Source: Anastrepha obliqua (Eukaryota > Arthropoda > Insecta > Diptera > Tephritidae). Taken from it: a stretch of DNA of 64,000 bases. Under the pieces are notes generated by a model. That model was not told where the DNA came from. It did not search any database and saw only the letters and a program-made list of their open reading frames with translations. Numbering within the stretch: position 1 is the first letter of the stretch; each line of letters starts with the position of its first letter. This document shows, in pieces, positions 22,421-32,760 of the stretch. Location: contig NC_072894.1 of the NCBI RefSeq assembly GCF_027943255.1, positions 60,763,601-60,827,600 of the forward strand, read 5' to 3'. Position numbers and translations under genes: made by a program.

Positions 22421-24048
22421 GAAAAAAGAAAAATAAATTTGGGAAAGGTGAAGTCTAAATTACTGCTTACAGTAAAAGTTTTTTTAATGGCAGAAGAATT
22501 TGAATAAGTTGAGGGCTGAGTTACCAATACTGGAGCCAAAAACTTGATGCACCATTTTTGATTTTCCCTGTAGGGCTAGGCAGTGCACAACTGACCAATA
22601 CTTTTTTCTACATAAGTCGTTCATTGCCTCATGCGTGTTTTACTTAATGTTGAGCGCCAACACTGAATTGACCAAAACACCCTTCTGTTCTACTAGCAAA
22701 ATTGTTTTTATGTGACTCAAAAACTTACTTTACTGTTGCTTTTGCCAGGGTAGCCATACATCCCACCCACCATATACCAGGCGCACGAGTGTAAACGATG
22801 CAACGGTTTAGAAAATGTTGTAAAAGTGAAAGTGAATTTTTGTCCGGACGCGAATAAAAGCAATAACAACAACAACAATGATAAATACGAGCACGATACA
22901 AATGTGTATACTTACGCATATATCCAATGCCTATATGAATAGCAGTGAAAGTGAAAGTCAATATAAAACCTTGACCATTCACTGACCAACCAATGAATTC
23001 GAATGCCGCTCATTCGGCTAGAATTCCCCATCGATCCTTCGTTGGCCCCTCGAGGCTGATGCCCTCCTATTTTATTAGTAATGTAGATATGTATGTATGT
23101 ACATATATGTAAACGTGAATATGTATATGTTTTCAACATGTCGGACCGGCGATTTAAGTTGCTGATTGTATAAAGTTCTCTCACATATTTACTTATACAC
23201 ATGCACGTACATGTGCACATAGTCAACCTTAGAGTAGTGGCTTTCGAATCTTTCTCTCTCGTCACTCAGCGCCTAAAACCTAGCAATGCGACAAACACAT
23301 TCAACGAAATAGAATCGGTGTACAAATTGCACTGATTGTTTTAACGCTTCTGCGCAGAATCAGGAAAGAAACGAAAGTGAAAGTGAAATTTTACTCATAC
23401 GCACATGAACACCTTCGACACACGAATACCGGCGTAAATACAATATGAATTTGCGTTGTCTGTATTTGTTTATAATGAATTCGTTTGTTTTTACTTCGTG
23501 TGTTTGGAAAGTGGAATATGCTAACGCTTTGGTGAGCGAGAGTTTGCGTTGATTGGTATCTTCCTTAATTATGCTGTTTGAGAGTGTTGCTTCATTTTAA
23601 TAATTACTGTCATGTTCTTGTAACATGTGAGCGCTAAAGAAATTGAAATTTGTAAAGCCGTTTTCATAATTTTGCTTACCAATTGAAGAATCAAAATAAA
23701 AAGGCCGTGATAAAGGTGAAAAAAAGTTGATGACTATTTTAGATGCTAGCGTTTTTGCTTTCGTAGAAATATGGACTTAATTACATATTGTAAAAAGAGT
23801 TTATAATATTCGTTGAGTTGGATTCTAAATCTATTAACTTAATTATAATTAAGTATTTAATCATTTCCTTGAGAGAAGTATTTTATTGCAAAGTCGAAAT
23901 TAACTTTATTGCCAAAACTTTTTAGATACATAAATCAGCGCACCGCCTTTGTGACAATACTCCACATAATACAAAAACTTCAGTAAAATACGAGTGTATA
24001 GCAGATAATTTTTAATATTATACAAATAATTGTTTTTTCCCGGGTAGT
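22421..24048. other. Non-coding stretch with GTATGTATGTACATATATG repeats
   Basis: No gene recognised. Minus-strand frames at 22725-22982 and 22912-23265 overlap in different frames and contain translated TATG repeats. GTGAAAGTGAAAGTG repeats occur near 22826 and again near 22948 and 23374. This could be intron or intergenic sequence. Confidence 0.4.
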
Positions 24049-24054
24049 TAATAA

Positions 24055-24545
24055 CACTGTGGTACAAAAAAAAAAGTTGCAAAAAAACTTTGGATCGGAC
24101 ATGGTGAGGGTTGTAGCTTATGAAAAACTGAAAATAATGGTATAGTTGAAATTTCCAATACACCCCCAAAATCTCATTTTATGGCCATAAAACCGTTTTT
24201 CAGTAGGTTGATATGAACAATCACTCCTAACTTCGCCAATTTCCATCCGATTTCGAATTTGCTTTTTTAGTTCGAAAGAACAAAAACAAGCCTTTTTGAC
24301 AGTGTGTTAACATTTTTTCTGAAATGACAACTGACGAGACTGTAGACGGAAGTATTTGGAATTTTTTTATTTTTTCTCTATTTTTTCGACTTTGACATAA
24401 TTTTTACGATATTATCCGATATTGAGGATTTTTTTTAGTACACTACTGTTATAGTAAATTTAATTTTGCGTCGAATGAGCTATATTTGACTGTAATTGAA
24501 TTAAAATTAATAGAGTTGTGTGGGTTTTAAGATTTTTTCTTTTTT
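24055..24545 (+). repeat. Left long terminal inverted repeat
   Basis: Left arm of the 24.05-26.04 kb element. Landmarks: GGGTTGTAGCTTATGAAAAA near 24110, ATGGCCATAAAACCGTTTTT near 24182, TTTGACAGTGTGTTAAC near 24295, GTTATAGTAAATTTAATTTT near 24448. Each recurs in reverse complement in the right arm in mirror order. Confidence 0.92.
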
Positions 24546-24699
24546 TACTATGAGATTTGGTATGCGTTTCGAAGCATGAAAATAATAACAAGTGTCATTA
24601 TAAACGCATAATATTTATTGGAGTATTGTGCAGTGCAGCACTGTACGGTATGGTACGGTGCAGTATACAACGGCACTGGTTCCAAACTTAAAAATGCAT

Positions 24700-25252
24700 T
24701 GGAAACGGCCCTTTGGAGTTTGGTATGGTACGGTACATTTGTCATTTCTTCATCAGTTTTGAATACTTCTCTGTAAGAAATTCGATCATCATCATTCATC
24801 TGAAGTCGTCATAAACTAAATTCCATTGTTTAAATCGAGAAGCGAGCGTTTCAGATTGTCTTCCCGATAGAAGTATGTAAATCACGAGAAAGATCCTGAA
24901 AATCTGAATTTGATACAATGTCTCGTTCTGAAAACTTAGAACCAGACGGAAAGTACTCTTCATCATCAGGTTTATTGTTATCAGTTTGATCATCATCAGC
25001 AATGAGTTGAACTTCCTTCAGTTCATGACCTGCAGTTGAGTCAATCATATCGTCCAAGACTACGGGGTTCTTAACAGTTGCAACATCAGCATACTTTATG
25101 TGCTTTCGAGTTTTATAATGATGACCGTTTACGTCCGTTTTACAAAAATAACAATCATCTGGTTTATGCCATATCATCGGAGAATATTGAGAAATTTGAC
25201 TTTTCTGGCAACGTTTTGATTTATATCTTTTGAATTTCAATGTAACAAACAA
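24700..25252 (-). pseudogene. Broken ORF inside the long-TIR element, CYFC-motif protein
   Basis: The minus-strand frame 25252-24851 gives 133 residues with a C-x2-C motif (DDCYFCKTDVNG, C34/C37), a basic HHYKTRKHIKYADV and an acidic middle, ending in SDFQDLSRDLHTSIGK. In the next frame the text continues SETLASRFKQWNLVYDDFR (to 24796), and in the third MNDDDRISYREVFKT (from 24799). The order CYFC, then (L)xRDL, then L-x-SR-x-xxWNL recalls a family of uncharacterised arthropod proteins that I remember in genomes rich in repeats; this is from memory and unverified. Two frameshifts and the lack of downstream sequence make it a truncated copy. No DDE or RNase H-like catalytic core is visible, so its role in the element is unknown. 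Confidence 0.55.
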
Positions 25253-25539
25253 TAAAACTTTGACGTTTTAATAAGGTTAAATTATAATAACAAACTTCTT
25301 TTGTTAATCAATGTACAGTGTGAACTTTGGTACACTTGGGAGCTTTTCCATATTTCCATTGAAAAAAAATGTGCTATAATATGTCAGATATTTTCGTAAG
25401 TTCTAACCAGTTCTGTTGTATGCAGTACAGTGTACTCTTATGTATACATATACACTCCAATAAATATTACGTATCTATAATAACGCATCAAAACACGTCC
25501 TTATTCCCATTTAGCGTAAGCTATACCAACATTCCAAAT

Positions 25540-26041
25540 TAGTAAAAAAAAAAAAACAAAAAATCTTAAAACTCGCACAACTCTACTAATTTCAATTCAA
25601 TTACAGTCAAATATAGCTCATTTGACGCAAAATTAAATTTACTATAACAGTAGTGTACTAAAAAAAATCCTCAATATCGGATAATATCGTAAAAATTATG
25701 TCAAAGTCGAAAAAATAGAGAAAAAATAAAAAAATTCCAAATACTTCCGTCTACAGTCTCGTCAGTTGTCATTTCAGAAAAAATGTTAACACACTGTCAA
25801 AAAGGCTTGTTTTTGTTCTTTCGAACTAAAAAAGCAAATTCGAAATCGGATGGAAATTGGCGAAGTTAGGAGTGATTGTTCATATCAACCTACTGAAAAA
25901 CGGTTTTATGGCCATAAAATGAGATTTTGGGGGTGTATTGGAAATTTCAACTATACCATTATTTTCAGTTTTTCATAAGCTACAACCCTCATCATGTCCG
26001 ATCCAAAGTTTTTTTGCAACTTTTTTTTTTGTACCACAGTG
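25540..26041 (-). repeat. Right long terminal inverted repeat
   Basis: Right arm of the same element, ending AACTTTTTTTTTTGTACCAC then AGTG at 26041. It mirrors the left arm with near-identity, which suggests recent insertion or ongoing gene conversion between arms. Confidence 0.92.
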
Positions 26042-26456
26042 TAATAATTCTAATTATTTCATTCTGGCGTTGTGTAAAACCCAGATAGTCCTGCTTTAGT
26101 ATTCCCTCTTATATGCTTTTCAATAGAAACTACGCTCTTTCTACCAAAGAGGCTGTAGTGCTTCTCGCGGACTTTTTCAGTTCCAATTTTGAATCGCGCC
26201 AGAATCAATAAGATATAATAGAGAGAATACTGCTTCCTCTATACTTCGTTCTTCCAGTTAACTGTGGATGATGCTTGGGATGGTATTCAGCACATCAAAA
26301 TTTCATGTCAAGTGGATGGCGATACATCTTCATCTTATTTTATAAAAAAAAAAAAAAAAATTGCCATTCTTGCCTATCCACTTCTGCGAATCTTTTATAA
26401 ATCGATTGTTTTGTGGACAATTTATATATACTTTCATCACAACTGTATTCAAAGCT

Positions 26457-27420
26457 GGGAATTAAAACGACATTGCGAGCTACAGGCCTATTTCCAAACT
26501 TTCAACGGTTTCAAAACTCTTTGAATATAATATAAAACAAAAATTACACTTCGCTATAATATATCAATTAATCAGCATGGTTTTGCGGCTGGTAGCTCCA
26601 CTGTCACTAGTTTTGCTATTTTCTCCTCTTTTTGTGCATCGGCTTTCAATAACTTCAATACGGATTTTTTAAGGCTTTCGATAAAGTCTGCCACTTAACC
26701 TTAATCTAAACTAATAAGTTTTCGAACTCACTATAGTTTTTTTTCTTCTCGCGGCCTCGGTAGTCTAGCGTAAGTGCACTAGCCTGCCAACCCAGAGGTT
26801 ATGGGTTTGATTCCCACGTAAAGCACGGTCCTCTCACTTTTCCAAATTTACCTACGTTCCCTGTTTCTAAAAAAAGTCTCATTCCTTAAACCCAAAAACT
26901 TACCCTGTCCAACCTTACTACCGCACAATAGTCAGCGCATTATTTGCATTGTGGCTGCTAAAAACAAGCAAAACCAAAGAAAAGTACACAATTACACATT
27001 GCATCAAGTGGCGCCTGCAAGAGGAAGCGGGAAGCCGCGGTAATAGCGCAGAAACGAAATCAACGCAAGAGAAGTCTTGTCGAAGCCCTATGCTCCCGGA
27101 GGAGTGATCAAGGAAAACAAATATTTTTCTTAAATAGATAAAGTTACACCTTTTCAATCGTCATTGTTAATAGCGTAGTTTCTTATCCTTCTATTGCCTT
27201 TTCCGGTATCTTAGGGCAGCATTTTAGGCCCTTTGCTATTTGTAATTTTTATTAATGCCATATCGGAATACTGCAATTTCTTTGAGTTTCTTTTATATGC
27301 AGAAGACTTAAAATTTTTTTTTGTACTAACCTTTCTGAGTCATATAATCTTCAGATCTCAACAACGTCGTGGCATTGAGTGATGGAATTTACATGTGCAG
27401 TACATCTGATGTACCATTTT
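26457..27420 (+). pseudogene. Jockey-type non-LTR reverse transcriptase relic, split by a SINE
   Basis: The plus strand, with frame changes, shows the RT palm of a jockey-type LINE. From about 26465: SYRPISKLSTVSKLFE-like (ACAGGCCTATTTCCAAACTT...), QHGFAAGSSTVTSFAIFSSF (about 26573-26632), then F-FKAFDKVCH (about 26660-26697, the first catalytic block). The SINE at 26748-27123 interrupts it. Beyond the SINE: GSILGPLLFVIFINAISEYC (about 27212-27271), then EFLLYAEDLKFF, which corresponds to the YADD catalytic box with Asp to Glu, and DLNNVVALSDG to about 27390. It breaks off near 27420 against a LINE relic on the opposite strand. Confidence 0.78.
26748..27123 (+). mobile_element. tRNA-Gly-derived SINE with target duplication
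   Basis: The head CTCGCGGCCTCGGTAGTCTA is tRNA-like. It has an A-box region at about 26758-26777, an anticodon-loop-like CTGCCAA (26784-26790, GCC in the Gly anticodon position) and a B box GGGTTTGATTCCC (26803-26815). A non-tRNA body follows, ending GAAGCCCTATGCTCCCGGAG then an A-rich end. TTTTTCTT lies at both edges (26740-26747 and 27124-27131), fitting a LINE-mediated target duplication. It interrupts a jockey-type RT. It is not a working tRNA gene, because the acceptor stem is not closed. Confidence 0.75.
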
Positions 27421-27424
27421 TTGA

Positions 27425-28625
27425 GACTAAGCATTTAATCTCTGCCTCATATTTTATAAAGAACTCAGATTAAGGAAATGTTCTACTTCTTTTTCCTCTT
27501 CTTCATCCCTACGACTTCTGCAGTATTCAAGAGAAAATACTCCTAGCCTACCTAACAGCCAATGACCGGTAACACAAGCCACGGTCTTCGACAGGTTGAG
27601 CAGTTCGCCTGATCTTTTCTTATCTATTTGCGGCTAAATTAGCCTGGTTGTAACAGAAGTATTTTCTTCTTTTCATTACCTATTGTCGTCCCGCAGAATT
27701 CAAGTTTTTATGCTCAATTTGCAAGTCTCCTTAGGAATGCCTCTGTTTTCAATAAGTTTAAGGTTTTTACCTTTCTGACTAGCTCATCGGCTTTGTAATT
27801 TCCTTCAATATATCAATATATATATAAGACTAATCTTGAAGACGGTGCCAATATCATTTAGAGCTTCCAAACCTTCTTGAGCAACCTTTGATCTTAGAAT
27901 AACTGCCTCCATTGATTTGATGGTCTGCTGGCTATCCGAGAAGATATGTATTGTATTTTTTGTTTCGGCGTGCATATTAAGGTACGCAGTTACATCCTCT
28001 ATGGCTAAGACTTCAGCTTGGTAGACAGTAGTAGTTTGAAAAACTCCATAGCCTATTTCACTTTCTAGCTTCAACCTATCCATGTAAACATTTATTTCCC
28101 CTCTTCTTTGAGTTTGTCACTCTCTTCTTGGCGAGATCTTAGTCTTGAAGAGCCTGTTGAAGGTGAGTTTAGGGAAAGAGTAGTCGATTTCTTGATTATA
28201 ACTACTCATAGTATGATATGTAGTATAGAAGCGTGGCCGAGCCTTTGGGACTAGCATAGCGCCATACTTTTTAGTTTAATCGCTGAAGCGGCGGCCACGT
28301 GTTTTCCTACCAGATTTAGAGCAGGCAAGTTGGCTAGCACCTCGAGCGCTTTATTTGGGGTAGTCCTTGAAGTGCCGGTGATGCATAAAAACGCAGTTCT
28401 TTGGAGCTTGCTCAGTAGTTTCATATAACTTGCCTTTTGAGTTGATGGCCATCACATAAGTATTCCATATAGCAAAATAGGCCGAATTAAGAAGTTTAAA
28501 GTGAATGTGTAATACGAGCTGTTAATCCCCATTTAATTACGACCGCTTTCTTTCACCTGAGCATTGCAATGTTGGCCTTTTCAACGCTATTCTCCAAGAT
28601 TGTAAGTTGGTATTAAAACGTGTTG
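27425..28625 (-). pseudogene. RNase H-encoding LINE relic (RT thumb to C-terminus)
   Basis: Read on the minus strand from 28625: LENSVEKANIAML, then KWGLTARI (same order as the 54-kb LINE), then an RNase H domain in the open frame 28083-27805: VYQAEVLAIEDVTAYL (catalytic Glu) and IHIFSDSQQTIKSMEAVI (catalytic Asp). Further down, KTVACVTGHWLLGRLGV, YCRSRRDEEEEKEVEHFLN (near 27590-27480) is the C-terminal Cys/His tail with its Cys pattern eroded. Many stops and frameshifts are present. Its left edge abuts the jockey relic at ~27420. Its right edge is the palindromic duplication at 28585-28805. Confidence 0.8.
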
Positions 28626-28805
28626 AGGCTTAATTTTTTTAAGTTTTTAAATGCTTTCTCGAATGTATTCTATTGACATGATATTTATATAATATCAATA
28701 CCCATGGATCATATCAATAAAATACAGTCGAGAAAGCATTTAAAAACTTAGACAAATTAAACCTCAACACGTTTTTATACCAACTTACAATCTTGGAGAA
28801 TAGCG
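28585..28805. repeat. Palindromic inverted duplication, ~97-bp arms
   Basis: 28585-28683 (CGCTATTCTCCAAGATTGTA...) and 28709-28805 are reverse complements with a handful of mismatches, separated by ~25 bases of AT-rich spacer. The left arm is the edge of the LINE relic (LENSVEKAN coding), so the right arm is an inverted copy of that LINE segment. Transcribed, it would fold into a long hairpin. Confidence 0.88.
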
Positions 28806-30539
28806 TCAAAATTTCAGTGAACTCAAAAGATATACATTTTTTTATATTTTTTACCCTTCTAAAGACAAATTTTTAAAGACTAAAACTTGACATATTTTAA
28901 TCTTAAATTGATAGCAATTGCATAACGAAAAATCAAAGTAATTCGATATTGGTTTTCTTCACCATGCTTCTCTCCCTGAATCTATTAAATATTCTTATAA
29001 CAGGCTTTAAAAATCTGCAGTGATGGAAAGGCAAATTATTTCAGTTATTTCGGACAATGAAGTCGGTTAATTTTTTTTTGTCGAAAAGCGTAACATTTTG
29101 CATTTAATGTTGGATTTAATATCAGTTTGACATTTGGATGCTTCACTTTGAATGTCAAAAGATTACAAAACCCATGGGAACGAATATTATTTCTGTAATA
29201 TTTATTTTTTCATGCTTTTTTGCTTGTCATTCGATTCAGTGCAAGTGGCCATATTTAAGTGCTTAGAAAGTGTTCCTCATTGATTGGTAGGTAGGCTTGT
29301 ATGTAAATAACTTTATTAGTCTACTATGACAGTTCGGATGCGCTGCTAGGGGTTGTTTGATAGATTAACTGTGACTTGCTGAAGCTGTCAATTGGACTTA
29401 GTTGCAGTAATAAATATGAATGTATGTGCCCATATATATGTATACATTCATATATGAATATTTTGCTAAATGTTGTACAATATTGTAAGACAACAATCAA
29501 AAATAATATTGTAGTAACAAAAAAAAATAATAATAATAATGACGAGTGGATGAGGGACAGTTCTAACTAGTAACTTTGTTACAAACATATTTACCCACGA
29601 ATAGCTGATAATTGTTGCAGTAGATTTGGCAATCCAATTGTTCACAGTTTCGCATTATTGATTTGCATGTGGAATGGCACAAGTGATTTCATATAAATAT
29701 GCATGAGGGCATATCTACATAAATATCTACTTATACATCCAACTGTTTGTGCCAAAGGTTCAACTGTCGCTGATGTTCATTATAATGTTGCCCGGGGCAC
29801 ACACAGATCCTCTATTAAGTTTTGATGGGCATGCATGTGACATTCTTGATTAGCTCACATGCACGCATCTGATACAAGATATGCCGCAAAATGCTAAGAT
29901 GATTTCAATTTAATACGGTGCATAACAAAATATGCAATCGTATGTACGTATGTATGTACGTGGGTACAAATGTAATGATGTACGTTGAATTGGAAGCGCC
30001 GAAATTAGAGAAGATGCTGAAAGTGAAATTAGTTGGACGCTGTTGAAGCCTCACTCTGACCAGTCAAGAAGAAAAAAGGCACCCTTAAATATGAATTATG
30101 CACATAGCTCAACGACTTGTTGTCATTTAAACGGCAACAACAAAGAGTGAATTGAAAAAACATATCACAACGCATAAAATCGAATGTCGCCTTCAGCCAG
30201 GGAGAAAAAATTAGCAAGAACAACAAGCCAGCGAGAATAGAAAATCGAATAGTAAAAATTGTCGAAGCAAAAAGGGCGGACCAATCAACCGCCTCACGTA
30301 CACGCATACTCCAACATACATGCGTACTTGCATGCCTACATATATTACTATGCACTACTACACTGTCACATTGTCGCCTGGCTGCAATGGCACTGCCTGC
30401 GTAGCAATTCACTTTTTGAGGGAAATTATGTGATTTTCAATATTTTGGGGTGTTTCAAAGTGGTTTTTTGATGGAAAAACTATCTCATATGCGCGTATGT
30501 GTGCGTGCGTGTGTGTTTAAGTGTGCATGGCAGCGAAGT
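28806..30539. other. Non-coding stretch
   Basis: No gene recognised. The minus-strand frame at 30029-30412 (127 codons) has no family resemblance, and its opposite-strand shadow is equally open. GTATGTACGTATGTATGTAC repeat at 29940. Confidence 0.4.
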
Positions 30540-31207
30540 TTTATTGTGAAAATCGTGTCGCAATAAAAGTGCAATGTTAGCGAGGGGGGTAGTTGTTTGC
30601 CATGCCATGATTATATTTATGCGGTCGTTCGATCGGCGATCGAAAATTGGGAAATCGGTGGATTCGATGAAAAAAGTACCTAAATTGTGCACTTTTTTGT
30701 TGTTTTTTGTTGTTTTGAACATTTTTCCGCTGCATCGCGCACAGAGCAATGCACAGTACGAAACGGCACGTTCCAAAGGGTAGAACATCGTTGCGCATGC
30801 GCGCATTTTCCGATACAATTTTTACGCGTTTCAAATTACGAACATATCAAAGGTTTTCAAAACAAGTTGGTATTCGACGACTTAAATTCTCTGTGCATTA
30901 TTGGAAAAATTCGAAGAGTTCAATGATTTGAATGTAAAACACTAAAAATTAAAAAAAAAAAACAAAAAAAATTAAGCATTACGCATTATTCATGCCATAA
31001 AAAAAATAATAATTTTCTTGTAAAAGTGTACGCGTGTAAATGTTATTTAAAAGTGTGGAAAAATGTTCAAAAATACAATCCATATGAGACGAACAATTTA
31101 AAGAACGATTTGGTATAAAAAATCACTAACAAAAAAAAATTATAATAATAATAATAAATAAAAGTTTTGTTAGTCAATGCATCACCAGACAATTCGTCTC
31201 ACTACAC
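30540..31207 (+). other. Candidate non-coding 5' exon and promoter of the zinc-finger gene
   Basis: This stretch is less AT-rich than its surroundings (for example GCATCGCGCACAGAGCAATG near 30733). It has overlapping short frames on both strands but no family match. It ends at CTACACAG|GTAAAAACC (junction after 31207), a fair splice donor. Because the coding exon at 36719 is preceded by a splice acceptor, a 5' UTR exon must exist upstream; this is one possible place. The assignment is inference only. If true, the intron would be about 5.5 kb. Confidence 0.2.
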
Positions 31208-31439
31208 AGGTAAAAACCATTGAAATCCTCTCATCATGCGAAGAAAATTATAAGAAAAATATAAAAATGCTGTTTGATATTATTCGATTGAAAAAAATTC
31301 TTAAATGAACCCACTGACTTCAAATCGAGGCGCACTCATTAAAGGTGAGACCAACAACACTGTTCTGTGTGTTTCATTGTCAACGCAAAGTATTGAGAAA
31401 CTAGAAAACAAGTAATGAATTCTTTTACAAAATTACAAT

Positions 31440-31930
31440 TTATTATTCATTATTAGAGTGGGTACACGGTATTTTTCGATCGGTTATCTGGTGCATAAAC
31501 AAACAAATCTGGTGGATTCTCAACTGGTGAACACGCAACATACAGTTGGCCGTGTGAAAAACAGAGATTTTCTAGATTCAATCTAAAAACTTGCAGTGAT
31601 GGTCATTGCGCTATGTTGATGGCCATTATGAATGTGAGTGGAATGGGAAACGGTAGGCGCTTAAATTCAAAGGGTATCTTAGCTATTCTGGGCAGCATAT
31701 ATATTCTATTTTGAATTTGCCATTAAAAATTGTGGCTTCAATGACATTATTGATTAATTTCATTTCGTTTTTCGCGTTATTTTTGGTTCTCAATATATCT
31801 CGCAACTCTATTCTGTGTATTGTGGCCGTTGTTCTGGTGGTTCAGCGGCATTTTAGCAATTATTGCTTTAGAAAGATTATATGGATCAATCACCATATAT
31901 TAGCATTCAATAAATAATATTTTACCTCTC
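31440..31930 (-). pseudogene. Helitron Pif1-like helicase relic, C-terminal end
   Basis: The minus strand reads, in order: NVIEATIFNGKFK-like text with stops (about 31760-31700); LPRIAKIPFEFKRLPFPI (about 31690-31640); LTFIMAINIAQ (motif like AMTINKSQGQS); LNLENLCFSHGQLYVACSPV (about 31585-31526, helicase motif VI); and NPPDLFVYAPDNRSKNTVYP to about 31445. These are the last conserved blocks of the Rep-helicase of insect Helitrons, rolling-circle transposons. Stops are present and the Rep part is missing. No CTRR end with hairpin was identified. Confidence 0.82.
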
Positions 31931-32280
31931 TTGAATAATTTCGCTCATGGGTGCGGTTCGCACAATAACTAAACTCAAATTATCTTGGGTTTTTGTAAAC
32001 AGTGTGCACTAATAATCCAAATGCAAAGTATGATGCATTATTGTCGGAAAGTTGTAATTCGTGAGGAATGCAAAGAGTTCAACAACGAAAATACTTACAA
32101 TATTTTATATACTTTTTTTTTTAATTTCGTAAATTGATTCTTTCAGATTTCTAATAGATGTGAAAATAATTCATTTTCATTCTTATAAGAATTACCACTC
32201 GCAAAGCAATAATTGTCCATTGCCAGCCAATCTTACTTCCAACTTGCTCAGCTTAGCTTTGAGCATTATATTGTAGAAGC
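31931..32280. other. Non-coding stretch
   Basis: No feature recognised; AT-rich. Confidence 0.4.
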
Positions 32281-32472
32281 TGGCGCAAATTTAATCATCC
32301 AATTTTTGTTTTTTTGTTGGACATCTTATTTTGGTTTTTATATCTTCCATTGGTTGCCCTTTTGTATACGGAAGTTGTCTAGTTACTAAGTGCCAAATAT
32401 AATTGACATAAGACGGCATTTGCCAAAATTATAAATTTTCCGATAGGGTGATTAATTTTGCGCCACCTTGTA
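32281..32472 (+). mobile_element. GGCGCAAAATTAATCA-type MITE, copy B (best ends)
   Basis: Left end GGCGCAAATTTAATCATCC (32282-32300). Right end GGGTGATTAATTTTGCGCC then ACCTTGTA (about 32445-32472). The two ends are inverted repeats with 2 mismatches over 19. The internal block AAGTGCCAAATATAATTGAC is shared with copies A and C. There is no ORF. Confidence 0.75.
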
Positions 32473-32559
32473 TATACATACCGATAAGTATAAGTATGAT
32501 TGGTGGGTGTGCTTTTGTTAAGCTTCTCCTCCGATTTCAGGTGAGCGTTTTCACTTTGT

Positions 32560-32760
32560 CCTGTAAATAGAGAGACCTATAGTTTTATGTCGACTTCGGG
32601 TGACAGACGATTTTTATGAGAACCTTTTTTTATAGTAGAAATATAATATAGATGGCAAACTTTTGCCATTGCCGTTATTAGCAAAAAAATAACATTTGAT
32701 GTCTCATGTCCATAATGGGTCTTGAGCCCTCGCGAGAATGCTGGTTACCATATTGGAAGT
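32560..32760 (-). mobile_element. tRNA-derived SINE, copy 6 (degenerate)
   Basis: Read on the minus strand: a degraded B-box region (CTCGCGAGGGCTCAAGACCC), CTAATAACGGCAATGGCAAA, GGTTCTCATAAAAATCGTCT, CCCGAAGTCGACATAAAACT and ATAGGTCTCTCTATTTAC. These are the family's body blocks in order with many substitutions. The head and tail are not well preserved. Confidence 0.65.

Larger units (their letters stand above)
24055..26041. mobile_element. 1987-bp DNA element with ~490-bp inverted repeats
   Basis: The sequence from CACTGTGGTACAAAAAAAAA (24055) to about 24545 reappears as its reverse complement from about 25540 to 26041. By eye there are only a handful of differences over the ~480 bp compared (for example CATGGTGAGGG versus CATGATGAGGG). 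TAATAA lies directly outside both ends (24049-24054 and 26042-26047), a candidate target duplication of 6 bp, or 3 bp if TAA. Inside the long arms, a second diverged inverted pair around AATATTTATTGGAGT is found near 24610 and 25455. The ~1-kb centre carries a broken ORF. The terminal CACTG could point to the CMC (CACTA/Chapaev) group, but no transposase is present to prove it. Confidence 0.9.

Noticed and set aside
24055..24080. RAG-type recombination signal (CACTGTG plus A-run)
   Set aside because: Heptamer orientation, spacer and nonamer do not fit, and no RAG1/Transib core is present. Kept only as a remark.
26748..26822. Functional tRNA-Gly gene
   Set aside because: Acceptor stem does not pair and the unit continues into a ~300-bp body with target duplications, so it is a SINE head.
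30029..30412. 127-codon minus-strand frame
   Set aside because: No recognisable domain; composition fits translated simple repeats and CA-rich non-coding sequence.
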